Source of the DNA: Saposhnikovia divaricata
Lineage: Eukaryota > Streptophyta > Magnoliopsida > Apiales > Apiaceae
Direction of reading: 5' to 3'
NCBI GenBank assembly: GCA_036435485.1
Contig: CM071598.1
Location: forward strand, 201,479,148-201,543,147
DNA length: 64,000 nucleotides
The notes beneath the pieces are model-generated. The model searched no databases, was not told where the DNA came from, and was given only the letters and a program-made list of their open reading frames with translations. This document shows positions 23,285-32,814 of the stretch, piece by piece. Within the stretch, counting starts at the first letter, position 1. Each line of letters begins with the position of its first letter. A program made the position numbers and the translations under genes.

Positions 23285-23620
23285 TTATTTACAACCTATG
23301 ACACAAGTTTTACTTAACTGGTCACAGTGACACTGAGCAGGACAACCGAAACGGTGACATATAGCGAGACAAGTAGCATTGCCTTTGACTGTATTTCCTT
23401 CGCATGTACCAAAATTCATGATATGGTACGGAGCACCTGCTTCTGGCCCTTGTACCACCTTGTTTGACAACCGTGAACCTGCACATGAACCACCATTATT
23501 AATTCCGCATATGTTTGCATATGTTTACGTACTAATAGCTACCAAAAAGATATTCAACTTACTTGAAACAGAAAATATCAAGGCAAAGGAGATGATAAGC
23601 ATAATTGAGGCCTTCTCCAT
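23285..23620 (-). CDS. Secreted cysteine-rich defensin-like peptide, two exons
   Basis: Exon 1 (23563-23620) encodes a start plus the hydrophobic signal peptide IIMLIISFALIFSVS-like core; an 84-base GT-AG intron (23479-23562, GTAAGT...GTGCAG) follows; exon 2 (23285-23478) encodes the mature peptide to TAA. The joined frame is 83 residues. The mature part has eight cysteines spaced C-x10-C-x3-C-x4-C-x3-C-x1-C-x6-C-x3-C, including CxxxC and CxC pairs as in cysteine-stabilised alpha-beta folds. Intron position after the signal peptide is usual for plant defensin-like genes. A TATA box lies about 100 bases upstream. It is the only host gene here with no visible defect. Its role (antimicrobial, or signalling in reproduction or root) cannot be read from sequence; the spacing is not that of classical plant defensins. 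Confidence 0.8.
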
Positions 23621-23720
23621 TTTCAGTAACGAGTTACAATATTATAATTTGTTTCTGTTCTGATGAGTACGTGACAAAACTTTTCTTGTTGATTTCTCAA
23701 TAATGATCCACCAAGAATAG

Positions 23721-23730
23721 CTATTTATAC
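23721..23730 (-). promoter_or_regulatory. TATA box of the defensin-like gene, with adjacent RY-type motif
   Basis: The minus strand reads GTATAAATAG, a strong plant TATA box, 101 bases before the ATG at 23620. Just upstream on the minus strand is TGCATGTG, containing the CATGCA core of RY elements often found in seed-expressed genes. The RY role is inference. Confidence 0.65.
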
Positions 23731-23739
23731 ACATGCATT

Positions 23740-23925
23740 ACACTTACATTTTATTAATATACAATTAGAAACTATTATTAGTTATTATAATAGAGGTTAC
23801 ATTTGCATATTAACATATAATTAGAAGTTACTATTAATTATTATAATAGAGGTTACACTTACATATTAATGTACAATTAAAAGTATTATTAACTATAATA
23901 GAGGTTACAGTGACATATTTATACA
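23740..23925 (-). repeat. Three imperfect ~64 bp tandem repeats upstream of the defensin-like gene
   Basis: The phrase TATTATAATAGAGGTTACA recurs near 23785, 23845 and 23900, each with a preceding ACATAT/TACAATTAGAA block. The array begins just upstream of the TATA box, so it occupies the proximal promoter. Confidence 0.75.
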
Positions 23926-23989
23926 ATCTTAATTATGACGTACATAATAAGGGATCCTTTAATTTATCTAGGGTTGTAATTTAAGTTAA

Positions 23990-24240
23990 ATTGATTGAGC
24001 TTTTCATAGTTGAGCTCAAACATTATTTATCGAATCTAGTCGAGTCTAAAATTAATCGAGCCTAAAAAGTGTGTTCGTGTTCGGCTCATGAATTAACCAA
24101 GCCGAGTTCAACTCGAATTCGAGTTTTCGAGTTTAATAAATTTTTTGACGAGTTTTCAAGCTTATCAAACTTTTCGGATTTTTATCGAGCTAACGAGCCT
24201 ATCGAATTTTAACTTAATTTTCAAAAAAATTGTCCAATTA
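23990..24240. repeat. Degenerate GAG-CTC / TCGAG-rich stretch
   Basis: Short phrases such as TTGAGCTC, TAGTCGAGTC, TAATCGAGCC, GGCTCATGAA, CTCGAATTCGAGTTTTCGAG and ATCGAGCTAACGAGCC recur without strict periodicity. Comparable CTCG/CGAG-rich sequences are common in plant non-autonomous DNA elements. I cannot assign a family. Confidence 0.35.
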
Positions 24241-24249
24241 TTATATTTT

Positions 24250-24440
24250 ACCTCTATTAAATATGACAAATAAGCTTTCGGTGAGATTCACATTTTCAAG
24301 GTAAAGAAATCTTAGTTTATTCATCCTTTTAAATGTTTCAGCAGCAAAATGACTGCTACTCACCGGCCCAAAGATTGATATGGTCTTCCTGTAGTAAAGG
24401 CAACTGTTGCTGGGAATGATACCTAGAATGCTTTCTGTTC
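24250..24440 (-). pseudogene. TIR-NBS-LRR fragment (start of LRR region)
   Basis: The minus strand encodes GTESILGIIPSNSC, then FAAETFKRMNKLRFLYLENV. This is the conserved LRR entry of TNL resistance proteins, where FxxMxxLRFLxL follows the NB-ARC domain. A near-identical phrase (FAAETFKRMHKLRFLYLQNV) occurs on the plus strand at about 51625. No other part of a TNL gene adjoins it, so it is a detached remnant related to the pseudogene further right. Confidence 0.8.
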
Positions 24441-24463
24441 CCCGACACACACATATAAATTAA

Positions 24464-24702
24464 TACTCTCTCCGTCTCAGTTTTATTGTCCACTTTACTT
24501 TTTGCACGCATTTTAAGGTGCAAATTAAACATAGTTACATATATTTTTTAAAAAAAAATCTTTTTCTGAATAAAAGTTTAGATACTGAATTTTTATTCAG
24601 AAAAAGAAAATTTGAAAAAAAATTAATGGAGCTATGTTTAATTTGCACCTTAAATTGCGTGCAAAAAGTAATGTGGACAATAAAACTGGGACGGAGGGAG
24701 TA
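24464..24702. mobile_element. Stowaway-type MITE
   Basis: Terminal inverted repeats CTCTCTCCGTCTCAG (24466) and CTGGGACGGAGGGAG (ending 24700) are flanked by TA at 24464-24465 and 24701-24702, the Tc1/Mariner target duplication. The 235-base body is a foldback: AAGGTGCAAATTAAACATAG is matched by CTATGTTTAATTTGCACCTT, and GCACGCA by TGCGTGC. It has no coding potential. Confidence 0.95.
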
Positions 24703-24811
24703 TTATACTTTATAAATTTCTAAATTAAGAAGTTTTTGTATTTGAGATGTAAGAAATATATAGTAAAATTTTATAGTTATCTATTCTTATACCAAACCAA
24801 AAATTAAATCA

Positions 24812-25592
24812 ATGGGAAAATAAATTGATACGTCCCTGAATTATTTCGGTTTTTTAGCTCAGGTCCCCGAACAAAAGATTCCTCATTTCGGGTTTTTTAA
24901 CTTTTCAAATATTTAGTTCAAGTCCTTTCGTTAATGAGAATCTTAACGTCCGTCAGAATCTCCGGCAACTAAAAAATTTCGGCCACATTCCGATTTCCGG
25001 CCAACACAAATTATAAATAAAACTTTGATTTTCTTATATTAAATCGAAGCTTAAGCTTCCAGGAACTCATTGAAATCAATCAAATCACTAACCAATTCAT
25101 TGACTGGCCGGAAAAATCAAATAATGGTGACGAAGCTCCGATTTCCGGCGAACACAAATCGTACATAAAAAATCATAAAAAAAATACCTACATACTCTAC
25201 ACTAGCATATCTATCATCCTAGGCTACATTAACATCAAAAGATCAACATATATAAATCATAGAAAATTCGAATATAAATTAAAAAACCAACTTTCAGGAT
25301 AATTACCCTTTGATAAAAGTGATATGAGGGGATGAATTTACAGGTTGTGGGATTCAATTTGACTACTCAAGCTTCGAATTTGGACTCCAATAACACCTCC
25401 AAATCGTGGTTAATCCTCAAGAACACTAGAAACACTATTTAAATATTCTGACGTCCGCCAGAATCTAATTGACAGAAGGATTTAATCGGGAAAAATTCAA
25501 AAGTTTTATTACCCGTACTGCGGAATCTTTTATTTAGGGGCCTGAACCATAAAACCGTAAAAGTTTACTGACGTATCAATTTATTTTCCCAT
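24812..25592. mobile_element. Non-autonomous DNA element with long terminal inverted repeats (MULE-like)
   Basis: The left end ATGGGAAAATAAATTGATACG and right end CGTATCAATTTATTTTCCCAT are exact inverses over more than twenty bases. Degenerate inverted similarity runs on for over a hundred bases (AGGTCCCCGAACAAAAGATTCC against AGGCCCCTAAATAAAAGATTCC). Long, slowly decaying repeats suggest a Mutator-like element. I find no convincing target duplication in the AT-rich flanks and no ORF inside. Confidence 0.75.
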
Positions 25593-25788
25593 ATTTTAAA
25601 TGTATTTATAAGATAATATAAAATTTATGTATGGGACCACATTGACAACTTTTAAAGTTGTCAAATTGGAGTAGATTTGTAACAAAAGTTGCCAACAATG
25701 AGATGGAGAAGAGAAGAAATAAAAAAATAATATATATGATGATGTGGTAGAAGTTGTCAACTATGTTGGCAACCTTTATTGGAGAGAA

Positions 25789-25853
25789 TAACTGTGGCTA
25801 CGTTGACGGCTTACCAACTCATTAATTTCTTCCATAGTCATCTGGTATTTGCT
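25789..25853 (+). repeat. Left copy of a ~50-65 bp direct repeat flanking the PPR/MAGE block
   Basis: AACTGTGGCTAC...CCAACTCATTAATTTCTTCC...CATCTGGTATTTGCT recurs at 33762-33810 as AACTGTGGCTACCAACTCGTTACTTTTTTCC...CATCTGTATTTGCT. The left copy has an extra GTTGACGGCTTA. Both lie just outside the inverted-repeat arms. Confidence 0.75.
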
Positions 25854-25855
25854 AA

Positions 25856-26060
25856 GATGCTACATAAATATATTAAGGAGTACGGTAGTAATGTAATGTA
25901 GTGAGGAAGGGTAGTATAGTCTTTGAGTAACCTTCTATATATATGTCTTAAGGATGTAGCTTGTAACCTAATTTTGAGAGAGAAGCAATGTAGCCGCTTA
26001 GGCAAAATCAGTTTGTAAATAAATTTTATATCTTTATCTTTTTTGTTCAAAAAAAAAAAA
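25856..26060 (+). repeat. Left arm of an inverted repeat, LTR-like, ending in poly(A)
   Basis: The plus strand here matches the minus strand of 33571-33750 with few differences (GTAGTAATGTAATGTAGTGA, CTTAAGGATGTAGCTTGTAA, GAGAAGCAATGTAGCCGCTT). The arm has a TATA-like CTATATATATG near 25938, an AATAAA near 26018, and ends TTTTTTGTTC followed by 12 adenines (26049-26060). That is the layout of a retrotransposon U3-R segment or an mRNA end. Confidence 0.7.
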
Positions 26061-26149
26061 TGTCCGATAGGTGCTCCATTTTCTGCCATTCGGACCAATG
26101 CTCACAGAGCTCAATAGCTGGAATTCACATCATCTTTTCACCTTTAAAA

Positions 26150-26640
26150 GATCTCCATCGATCTCTTCTTCCTTGTCATCCAATAACATCTGTTTTCAAG
26201 ATGCTACTTCAAGGCTAATGACCTACTTCAAGGGTCATGGCCGCCTCAACAGAATTTGGCGCTGGAATTTAAAAGGAGAATCGAGGCACAATTATAGCAA
26301 CTTGGTTATGCAAGCGCTATTTAATTCAGCCAACTTGACGCAATGCAAGCTCAACTGCAATTGTTTCTGGCTCTGGCTTCTCTGGCACTGGCTCTGGCTC
26401 GGGCTTCTTGGCTCTGGCTCTGGCTCGGGCTTCAGGCACTGGCTTCATTTCGCTCTCAATCTCTCTTCTTCTTCGTCCCCAGTAATTTCTGTCTCCAAGC
26501 GGTTTTTCAAGGGCTCAATGGCCTACCTCAACAGAATTTGGTAGACTTCAAAAGTAGAGTCGAGGCACAATACATCAACTTAGTTATGCAAGTTGCTTCA
26601 AATGCTCACAGAGCTCAAACTAAGCATGAGTAATCAATCA
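26150..26640 (+). repeat. Exon-like tandem duplication around a GGCTCTGGCTC minisatellite
   Basis: Two related segments (about 26155-26330 and 26455-26620) share TCTCTTCTTC, a TTTCAAGGG...TGGCC...CCTCAACAGAATTTGG stretch and AGTCGAGGCACAAT...CAACTTAGTTATGCAAG. In one frame both encode QG..PQQNL..FK.R.EAQ, which suggests old coding sequence. Between them (26365-26445) lies a short tandem of GGCTCTGGCTCGGGCTTC. I do not recognise the protein. The frame is open for 96 codons at 26343-26633 but probably not a present gene. Confidence 0.5.
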
Positions 26641-27084
26641 CTTCAATGGAGTGACCTATCAGCTTCAATCATGGCAATTACTTCCATGTAAATGATGACA
26701 ATGACTACCATTATAAAATTCCGTGGTTCAATTTAATCTTACTGGCATTTTCTTTATCCAGAAGAACATGACTACAAACTTTCGCCCCTGGACAACATCC
26801 AACCTCAACCTAAGAAAGACACCTTAAGCATTCAATGTCAGGATCTGCTGCAGTTCCCATCATCCCATCCATAGCTTCAAAACTCTGTCCATAGGTGTTG
26901 AGTACGAAAGTTGAGCTTAAACAAAACAAAAAACAATCCGAACAGTGGCGTCAATAATTACTACAAAAGTTTGGCCAATATGACATATTCTGTTCCACCT
27001 ACAGCTTCCCCATCTGCATTCCAGAGATTGGTGTCCGACTTACGATAGTACGAGTCAAATAATGGAAGATTTCGAAAAAGAATG
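26641..27084. other. Non-coding stretch downstream of the MAGE fragment
   Basis: No supported gene. On the minus strand this would be the 3' flank of the MAGE/NSE3 fragment. Confidence 0.5.
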
Positions 27085-27361
27085 CTAGTCATTCTCTGTT
27101 GCGGGCACCTCTCTTTGCACAATCTGTGATATATATTCTTTAACTTGACCACTAATTGTTTCATCTAAGGATCTCTCAGCAAGTTCATAAACTATACTAT
27201 TTCCTTCAGGGCCATAAACTTTCTCTTTCTGCAAGAATCTTTGCTGGACAAGTGTTTTCAGTGCCTGCTTGATGTTCCCAAAGACTGGATGATTTTCCTC
27301 AGTTTCACGGAATCCTAGTCGCCTCATATGGGACCAAAGGTTTTCTTTTAAGACCTGACTT
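27085..27361 (-). pseudogene. MAGE-domain (NSE3-like) C-terminal fragment
   Basis: The minus strand encodes LSQVLKENLWSHMRRLGF, then HPVFGNIKQALKTLVQQRFL, QKEKVYGPEGNSIVYELAER and a final ...ISQIVQREVPATEND stop. This is the C-terminal half of a MAGE homology domain; plants have a single-copy MAGE protein, the NSE3 subunit of the SMC5/6 DNA-repair complex. The fragment is uninterrupted and keeps its own stop codon. Its N-terminal part is missing: immediately upstream on the minus strand the sequence switches to a PPR gene at about 27361. MAGE domains are about 170-200 residues, of which about 90 remain. Confidence 0.75.
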
Positions 27362-28293
27362 AACATTACAAGAAATGCCTCTTCGGAGTGAGAAACCATG
27401 TGCTGCTTTACCATGCCTCAATGCTGCAATATTTCCACATGCAGAGGAATAGTTACAGTATTTGGCTTCACTCCAACAGTCTGCATCTCTCTAAAAAGCT
27501 CTAAAGCCTCAGTATATTTACCATGTTGTGAACAACTAGCTATCATCGAAGTCCAAGTCACAACGTTGAACTCCAAACCATTTCCTTTAAATTTCTTAAA
27601 CACATTCAAAGCATCGTCAACAAGACCATTTCTCGAGAACCCTGCTATTAGAGCATTACAAGCACCTAAATATATATCACCCATTTCATCAAAAAACTCT
27701 CGACATCTCAAATGTGCACCAACACTTACCATACACAGAGAACCCATTTATCTGATCGAAGACCGAAAGACCCTGTTTAATCACATAATCATGAATCTGA
27801 ATTCCCACTACTGCATTCTCCAAGTCCCCTACAGCTGACAAAGCACTCGAAACACTAGTCCCATCTGGCACAAAACCTCATGAATGCATATCTCGTAACG
27901 CCAAAACAGCCTCCAAATGATGCCCACTCTGATTAAACCCCGCAATCCAACCATTCCACGAATCAGAACTAAACTCAATCCCCGCATTCACCATCTTATC
28001 AAAAACCACCTTAGTGTCACTCACATTCCCTTTTCGAGCATACCCCGCAAGCAAAGCACTCCAAGACGAAACATTCCGATCACACATCGTATCAAGCAGC
28101 TTATGTGCATTACCCAATCGCCCACACTTGACATAAAAAAGAAACAGTGATGAAACAACAAACGAATCCCAAACAAGCCCAAAAGCCAAAGCTAACCCAT
28201 GAACTTGCTGTCCAATTCTAACCGCTAACAAACCAGAACAAGCCTTAACGACACACGACATCAGGCACAAGGCCTGTCGATATTAGGCTCTGG
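27362..28293 (-). pseudogene. PPR protein pseudogene, middle part (At1g20230-like)
   Basis: Minus-strand pieces collinear with the Arabidopsis PPR protein At1g20230, recalled from memory: VVKACSGLLAVRIGQQVHGL, YVKCGRLGNAHKLLDTMCDR, WSALLAGYARKGNV, WNGWIAGFNQSGHHLEAV, GFVPDGTSVSSALSAVGDLE, then CNALIAGFSRNGLVDDALNV, TWTSMIASCSQHGKYTEALELF and GVKPNTVTIP. After a frame change it reads CGNIAALRHGKAAHGFSLRR. PPR proteins bind organelle RNA. Defects: in-frame stop at 27878-27880, frame changes near 27750 and 27445, a gap near 28270, and loss of everything after about 27362, where MAGE sequence begins. The N-terminal piece lies beyond copia element 2, at 33221-33415. Confidence 0.85.
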
Positions 28294-28298
28294 GAGTG

Positions 28299-28545
28299 TG
28301 TTGGAATGTCTTGACTACTGTTACTCCGGCGGCCTTGACTACTGTTCCTCCGGCGGCTACTATTCCTCCGGCGGCCACCAACCACACCTACCACCACCTA
28401 CCCCTTAGATTTTGTCTATAAATAAGAAATGCATGTAAGCATTTGAAATTATCTGAGGCATCTGAAAATCTTTGTAAATCTGTTTATCCTCAAGATCAAT
28501 AAACTATTTCTCTTCTGCATATAATCTTTCTTGCTTCCGTTATAA
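28299..28545 (+). repeat. 5' LTR of copia element 2
   Basis: Starts TGTTGGAATGTCTTGACTACTG and ends ...GCTTCCGTTATAA. It contains repeated GACTACTGTTCCTCCGGCGGC phrases and a TATA-like TCTATAAATAAG. Compared with the 3' LTR it has a short extra TTTGTAAATC segment; it lacks the terminal CA because the adjoining primer binding site was deleted. Confidence 0.9.
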
Positions 28546-28860
28546 ATACTGTTCATCGCCGGAGAAGACGACACTGTTCAGGCGGAGTTACTGTTCATCG
28601 CCGGAGAAGATGATACTGTTCATCATCGGAGAAGATGACACTGTTCATACGGTACTGTTCATTCGACACTGTTCATACGGTACTATTCATACGGTACTGT
28701 TCATACGGTACTGTTCACGAGTACTGTTCACAAGTACTGTTCACGGTACTGTTCACAGGTACTGTTCATGGGTACTGTTCACGGTACTGTTCACGGGTAC
28801 TGTTCACGGGTACTGTTCACGGGCACTGTTCACGGGCACTGTTCGCATATACGGTTCTGG
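28546..28860 (+). repeat. TACTGTTCA minisatellite in the leader of copia element 2
   Basis: About twenty copies of (T/C)ACTGTTCA, separated by short spacers. Early spacers are TCGCCGGAGAAGAYGA; later ones shrink to ACGG and CGGG, giving a 12-14 bp period. The element-3 leader (49750-49910) has about ten copies. Translation of the array is not conserved between the two copies, so it is probably untranslated. Confidence 0.92.
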
Positions 28861-28866
28861 GAGAAG

Positions 28867-31084
28867 ATGTCTGGTGGTATTAACGTTAATGTCGACAAAT
28901 TTACTGAAAAATAGTTTCAGTCTGTGGCAAATCAAGATGCGTGCCTTGTTAAAGCAACAGGGGCTCTAGGCGCCGTTGAACACAAAAACGGCTGCTTCTG
29001 GAAGCGCTGAGATGGCCAGTCTAGAAGAAAAGGCACACTCAACAATTTTGTTGTGCCTTGCAGATGATATTATTACTGAAATCGCGGAGGAGGATACCGC
29101 GTCTGGTCTGTGGTTGAAGCTTGAAAGTCTCTACATGACGAAGTCTTTAACAAACAAGTTGTTGCTGAAGCAACGTCTGTTTAGTCTGCGAATGCAGGAA
29201 GGTATGCCTCTTCGAGATCACTTAGATCAATTAAACACAATTTTATTAGAATTGCATAATATTGATGTTAAAGTTGAAGATGAGGATGCTGCTTTGATTT
29301 TGTTAGTTTCTTTACCATTATCGTACGAGAACTTTGCGCAATCGTTTATTGTTGGTAAAGATACTATTTCTCTAGAGGAGGTTAGATCTGCTCTTCATTC
29401 TAGAGAGCTGCGCCATAAGGCGGCTGGTATAGGTACAGATAATCATGCTGCTGGGTTGGTAGCTAGCTGGAGTAATGGACATGGAAAGTCGGGGAAGAAA
29501 TCAGTTCCTAAGGGTCCAAAACCTAATGATATCTGTAATTACTGTAAAGAGAAGGGACACTGGAAATCTGATTGTCCCAAGAAAAAGAAGCAACAGGATA
29601 ATTTGACAGATATTGCTGCTGTAGCTGATGCTACTTCTGAAGAAGATTTTGCTCTAGTTGCTGTTAAGGACACGCATCACTCTGATGTGTGGATTCTTGA
29701 TTCTGGAGCGTCTTATCATATATGTCCGCGCAGGGAGTGGTTTACAACCTACGAGCAAGTAGACGGTGGCAAGATTTCTATGGCTAACAGTTTTACTTGT
29801 GAGACGGTTGGAATAGGCTCGATTAAAATTCGGATACATGATGGTAAATTCTGCACATTGAATGATGTTAGGCATATTCCACTTATGACAAAGAATCTGA
29901 TATCTTTGAGTATGTTAGACAGCAAGGGTTTCAGTTTTCAAGGTGAAGGTGGAGTTTTACATGTCTGCAAAGGTTCTGATGTGATTCTGAAAGGTGTTAA
30001 ACGTGGTACCTTGTATCTTCTTCAAGGTTCTACGTTAACAGGTTCTGTTGCTGTTGCGTCTTCGGAAATTGAAAAAGAAAACATGACCAGGTTGTGGCAC
30101 ATGAGGCTCGGTCATATGAGTGAAAGGGGGATGCAAATTCTGTCAAAAGCTGATCTTCTTTGTGGTCATAAGGTCACAGGTCTTGAGTTCTGTGAACATT
30201 GTGTTTTTGGAAAGTTACATCGCAGCAAGTTTCCTAAAGCAACACACAGAACAAAAGGCACACTTGATTACATCCATTCTGATTGTTGGGGACCTTCCCG
30301 GGTGGAGTCTTTAGGGGGTCACATATATTTTGTGTCAATGATCGATGATTTCTCAAGAATGACTTGGCTGTTCATCATAAAGCACAAAAGTGAAGCCTTC
30401 AAGGTTTTCAAGAAGTGGAAGGTGCTAGTGGAGAATCAAACAGGGAAGAAGATTAAGATGCTGCGAACAGATAATGGCCTGGAATTTTGCTCGTCCGAGT
30501 TTGCAGATTTCTGCAAGAATGAGGGGATTGCTAGGCATCATACAGTCAGGGATACACCACAGCAGAATGGTGTAGCAGAGCATATGAATCAGACACTTCT
30601 GGAGAGAGCTAGGTGTATGCTTTCTAACGCTGGACTAACTAGAAGATTCTGGGCAGAGGCGGTTAGTACAGCGTGTTATTTGATTAATCGTGGACCTCAC
30701 ACAGGTATCCATCTCAAAACTCCTGTTGAGAAATGGTCTGGTAAGCCTGCTGATTACTCCAATTTAAGAGTTTTTGGTTGTACTGTTTATTATCATGTAA
30801 ATGAGGGTGAATTGGAGCCACGAGCTAAAAAGGGAGTATTTGTTGGCTATGGGGATGGGGTTAAAGGTTATAGAATCTGGTCTCCATCTGAAAATAGGGT
30901 TATACTGAGTAGAAATGTAGTCTTTGATGAAAATTCTATGTTTAACCCTACTGTGAAGTCTACGATTGGTTCAGAAAGTGGTGGTGTTGAGAACAGGTGG
31001 AGCAGGAAGTCACTCAAGATGAAAGTGAACCACAACAAGAAGTTCAACAACCACAGTCAGAATCAGAATCATCAGTACCAGTAG
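28867..31084 (+). CDS. Gag-protease-integrase region of copia element 2 (disrupted)
   Basis: The gag start is ATG at 28867 (MSGGINVNVDKF). A small deletion near 28905 shifts the frame, and TAG at 28967-28969 replaces a tryptophan codon (copia element 3 has TGG). The open frame then runs 28976-31084 (702 codons): a UBN2-type gag, zinc knuckle CNYCKEKGHWKSDC (about residues 186-199), protease LDSGASYH near 238, integrase HMRLGHM...CEHC, core with DCWGP, RTDNGLE and NGVAEHMN. Near 30990 the frame shifts, so the ORF ends early and reverse transcriptase follows in another frame. Integrase residues look intact. Confidence 0.88.
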
Positions 31085-32772
31085 TAAATCAACACAGTTT
31101 AGCTCTTGATCGATCGAGGAGAGCTAAGTATGGAGTGCCTCCAAAGAAATATGGTTTTGAAGATATGGTGGCATATGCACTACAGGTAGCTGAAGAAGTG
31201 GACCCTAGCTCTGAAGAGCCATCCACTTACAAAGAAGCAGTGACATGTACTGAATCTACAAAATGGTTTGCTGCTATGGGAGATGAAATGGAGTCACTTC
31301 AGAAGAATAAGACTTGGGAATTAGTCAAGCAGCCTCGATACAGAAAGATTGTTACTTGTAAATTGGTCTACAAGAAGAAGGAAGGAGAAACATCGGTTGA
31401 GGGTATCAAGTATAAAGCTCGGTTAGTAGCTCGAGGGTTCACTCAGAAAGAGGGAGTAGATTACAATGAGATTTTTTCACCAGTGGTCAGACACACTTCC
31501 ATCAGGGTGCTACTAGCAATAGTTGCACATCAGAATCTGGAGCTTGAACAACTCGACGTGAAGACAGCTTTTCTGCATGGAGAGCTGGAGGAGGAGATAT
31601 ACATGACTCAGCCAGACGGTTTTCAGGTTCCTGGAAAAGAAGATTATGTTTGCAAGTTATTGAAGTCCTTGTATGGGCTAAATCAGTCTCCGAGGCAGTG
31701 GTACAAGAAATTTGATAGCTATATGATAGGTATTGGCTACACCAGGAGTCCGTATGATTGCTGTGTTTATCACAGTAAGACAGCAAATGGTTCTTTCATT
31801 TATCTGGTCCTGTATGTAGATGATATGTTGATAGCTGCAGAGAACAAGTCTGATATTCAGAAGTTGAAAGGTCTCCTCAGTGCTGAGTTTGAAATGAAAG
31901 ATTTGGGTGCGGCTCGAAAAATTCTGGGAATGGAGATTTATAGGGATAGAAACAAAAGAAAGCTCTTCTTGTCACAGAAGGGATACATTCAGAAGATTTT
32001 GTCAAGGTTTGGCATGTCTACAGCAAAGCCCATAGATACTCCTAGTGCTGCAAATGCACATCTGTCTGTTGCTTTTACACCTAAGTCTGCTGATGAAAAA
32101 GAGTACATGTCTCGAGTTCCCTATGCTAGTGCAGTAGGAAGCTTGATGTATGCAATGGTCTGCACTAGACCCGATCTTGCACAGTCTGTCAGTGTTGTTA
32201 GTAGGTTCATGGGTGATCCAGGCAAGGAGCACTGGCAAGCTGTGAAGAGGGTATTTCGGTACTTAAAAGGTACGTCTGATGTTGGTCTCATTTATGGAGG
32301 TGATACTGAGTGTTTGGTGACAGGGTTTTCAGACTCTAATTATGCTGGAGATGTTGACAGTAGAAGGTCTATGACTGGTTATGCTTTCACTCAGGGTGGT
32401 TCGATTGTCAGTTGGAAAGCTACTCTGCAACCTACAGTGACTTTGTCTACTACAGAAACAGAGTACATGGCATTGACAGAAGCCGCAAAAGAAGGAATCT
32501 GGTTGAAAGGATTGGTCAGCGATCTTGGTCTACATCATGATCAAGCTACGGTATTTTGTGACAGTCTCAGTGCAATCTGTTTAGCAAAGGATCAAGTCAA
32601 TCATGAGCGGACTAAGCACATAAATGTGAGATATCATTTTCTAAGAAGTGAGACGAGAATTAAGGTGAGAAAAGTGGGTACTGCTGATAACCCAGCTGAT
32701 ATGCTCACCAAGTCGGTTCCACATAGCAAGTTTCAACATTGTTTGGACTTGTTAAATGTACGGAGTTGTTGA
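30997..32772 (+). CDS. Reverse transcriptase-RNase H region of copia element 2
   Basis: Open frame of 591 codons directly overlapping the integrase frame; separation is by one frameshift, not a natural boundary. Reverse transcriptase starts at KWFAAMGDEMESLQKNKTWE, carries KARLVARGFTQKEG, DVKTAFLHGELEEEIYM, SLYGLNQSPRQW (LNQS instead of the usual LKQA) and the active-site YVDDML. RNase H has DSNYAGDVDSRRSMTGY, LSTTETEYMAL and the C-terminal TKHINVRYHFLR. It ends NVRSC before the 3' leader-like repeats. Confidence 0.9.
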   Translation: MEQEVTQDESEPQQEVQQPQSESESSVPVVNQHSLALDRSRRAKYGVPPKKYGFEDMVAYALQVAEEVDPSSEEPSTYKEAVTCTESTKWFAAMGDEMESLQKNKTWELVKQPRYRKIVTCKLVYKKKEGETSVEGIKYKARLVARGFTQKEGVDYNEIFSPVVRHTSIRVLLAIVAHQNLELEQLDVKTAFLHGELEEEIYMTQPDGFQVPGKEDYVCKLLKSLYGLNQSPRQWYKKFDSYMIGIGYTRSPYDCCVYHSKTANGSFIYLVLYVDDMLIAAENKSDIQKLKGLLSAEFEMKDLGAARKILGMEIYRDRNKRKLFLSQKGYIQKILSRFGMSTAKPIDTPSAANAHLSVAFTPKSADEKEYMSRVPYASAVGSLMYAMVCTRPDLAQSVSVVSRFMGDPGKEHWQAVKRVFRYLKGTSDVGLIYGGDTECLVTGFSDSNYAGDVDSRRSMTGYAFTQGGSIVSWKATLQPTVTLSTTETEYMALTEAAKEGIWLKGLVSDLGLHHDQATVFCDSLSAICLAKDQVNHERTKHINVRYHFLRSETRIKVRKVGTADNPADMLTKSVPHSKFQHCLDLLNVRSC

Positions 32773-32814
32773 TTGCCTTTTTAGGGCAAAATCTGAGGCA
32801 GAAGAGTTTTATCT

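Noticed and set aside
24740..25600. Pack-MULE with captured gene
   Set aside because: The long-TIR element has no recognisable exon inside and no clear 9 bp target duplication.
28546..28860. ORFs of 82-119 codons over the ACTGTTCA array
   Set aside because: Reading frames arise from the short repeat and are not kept between the two copia copies; the gag start lies downstream.
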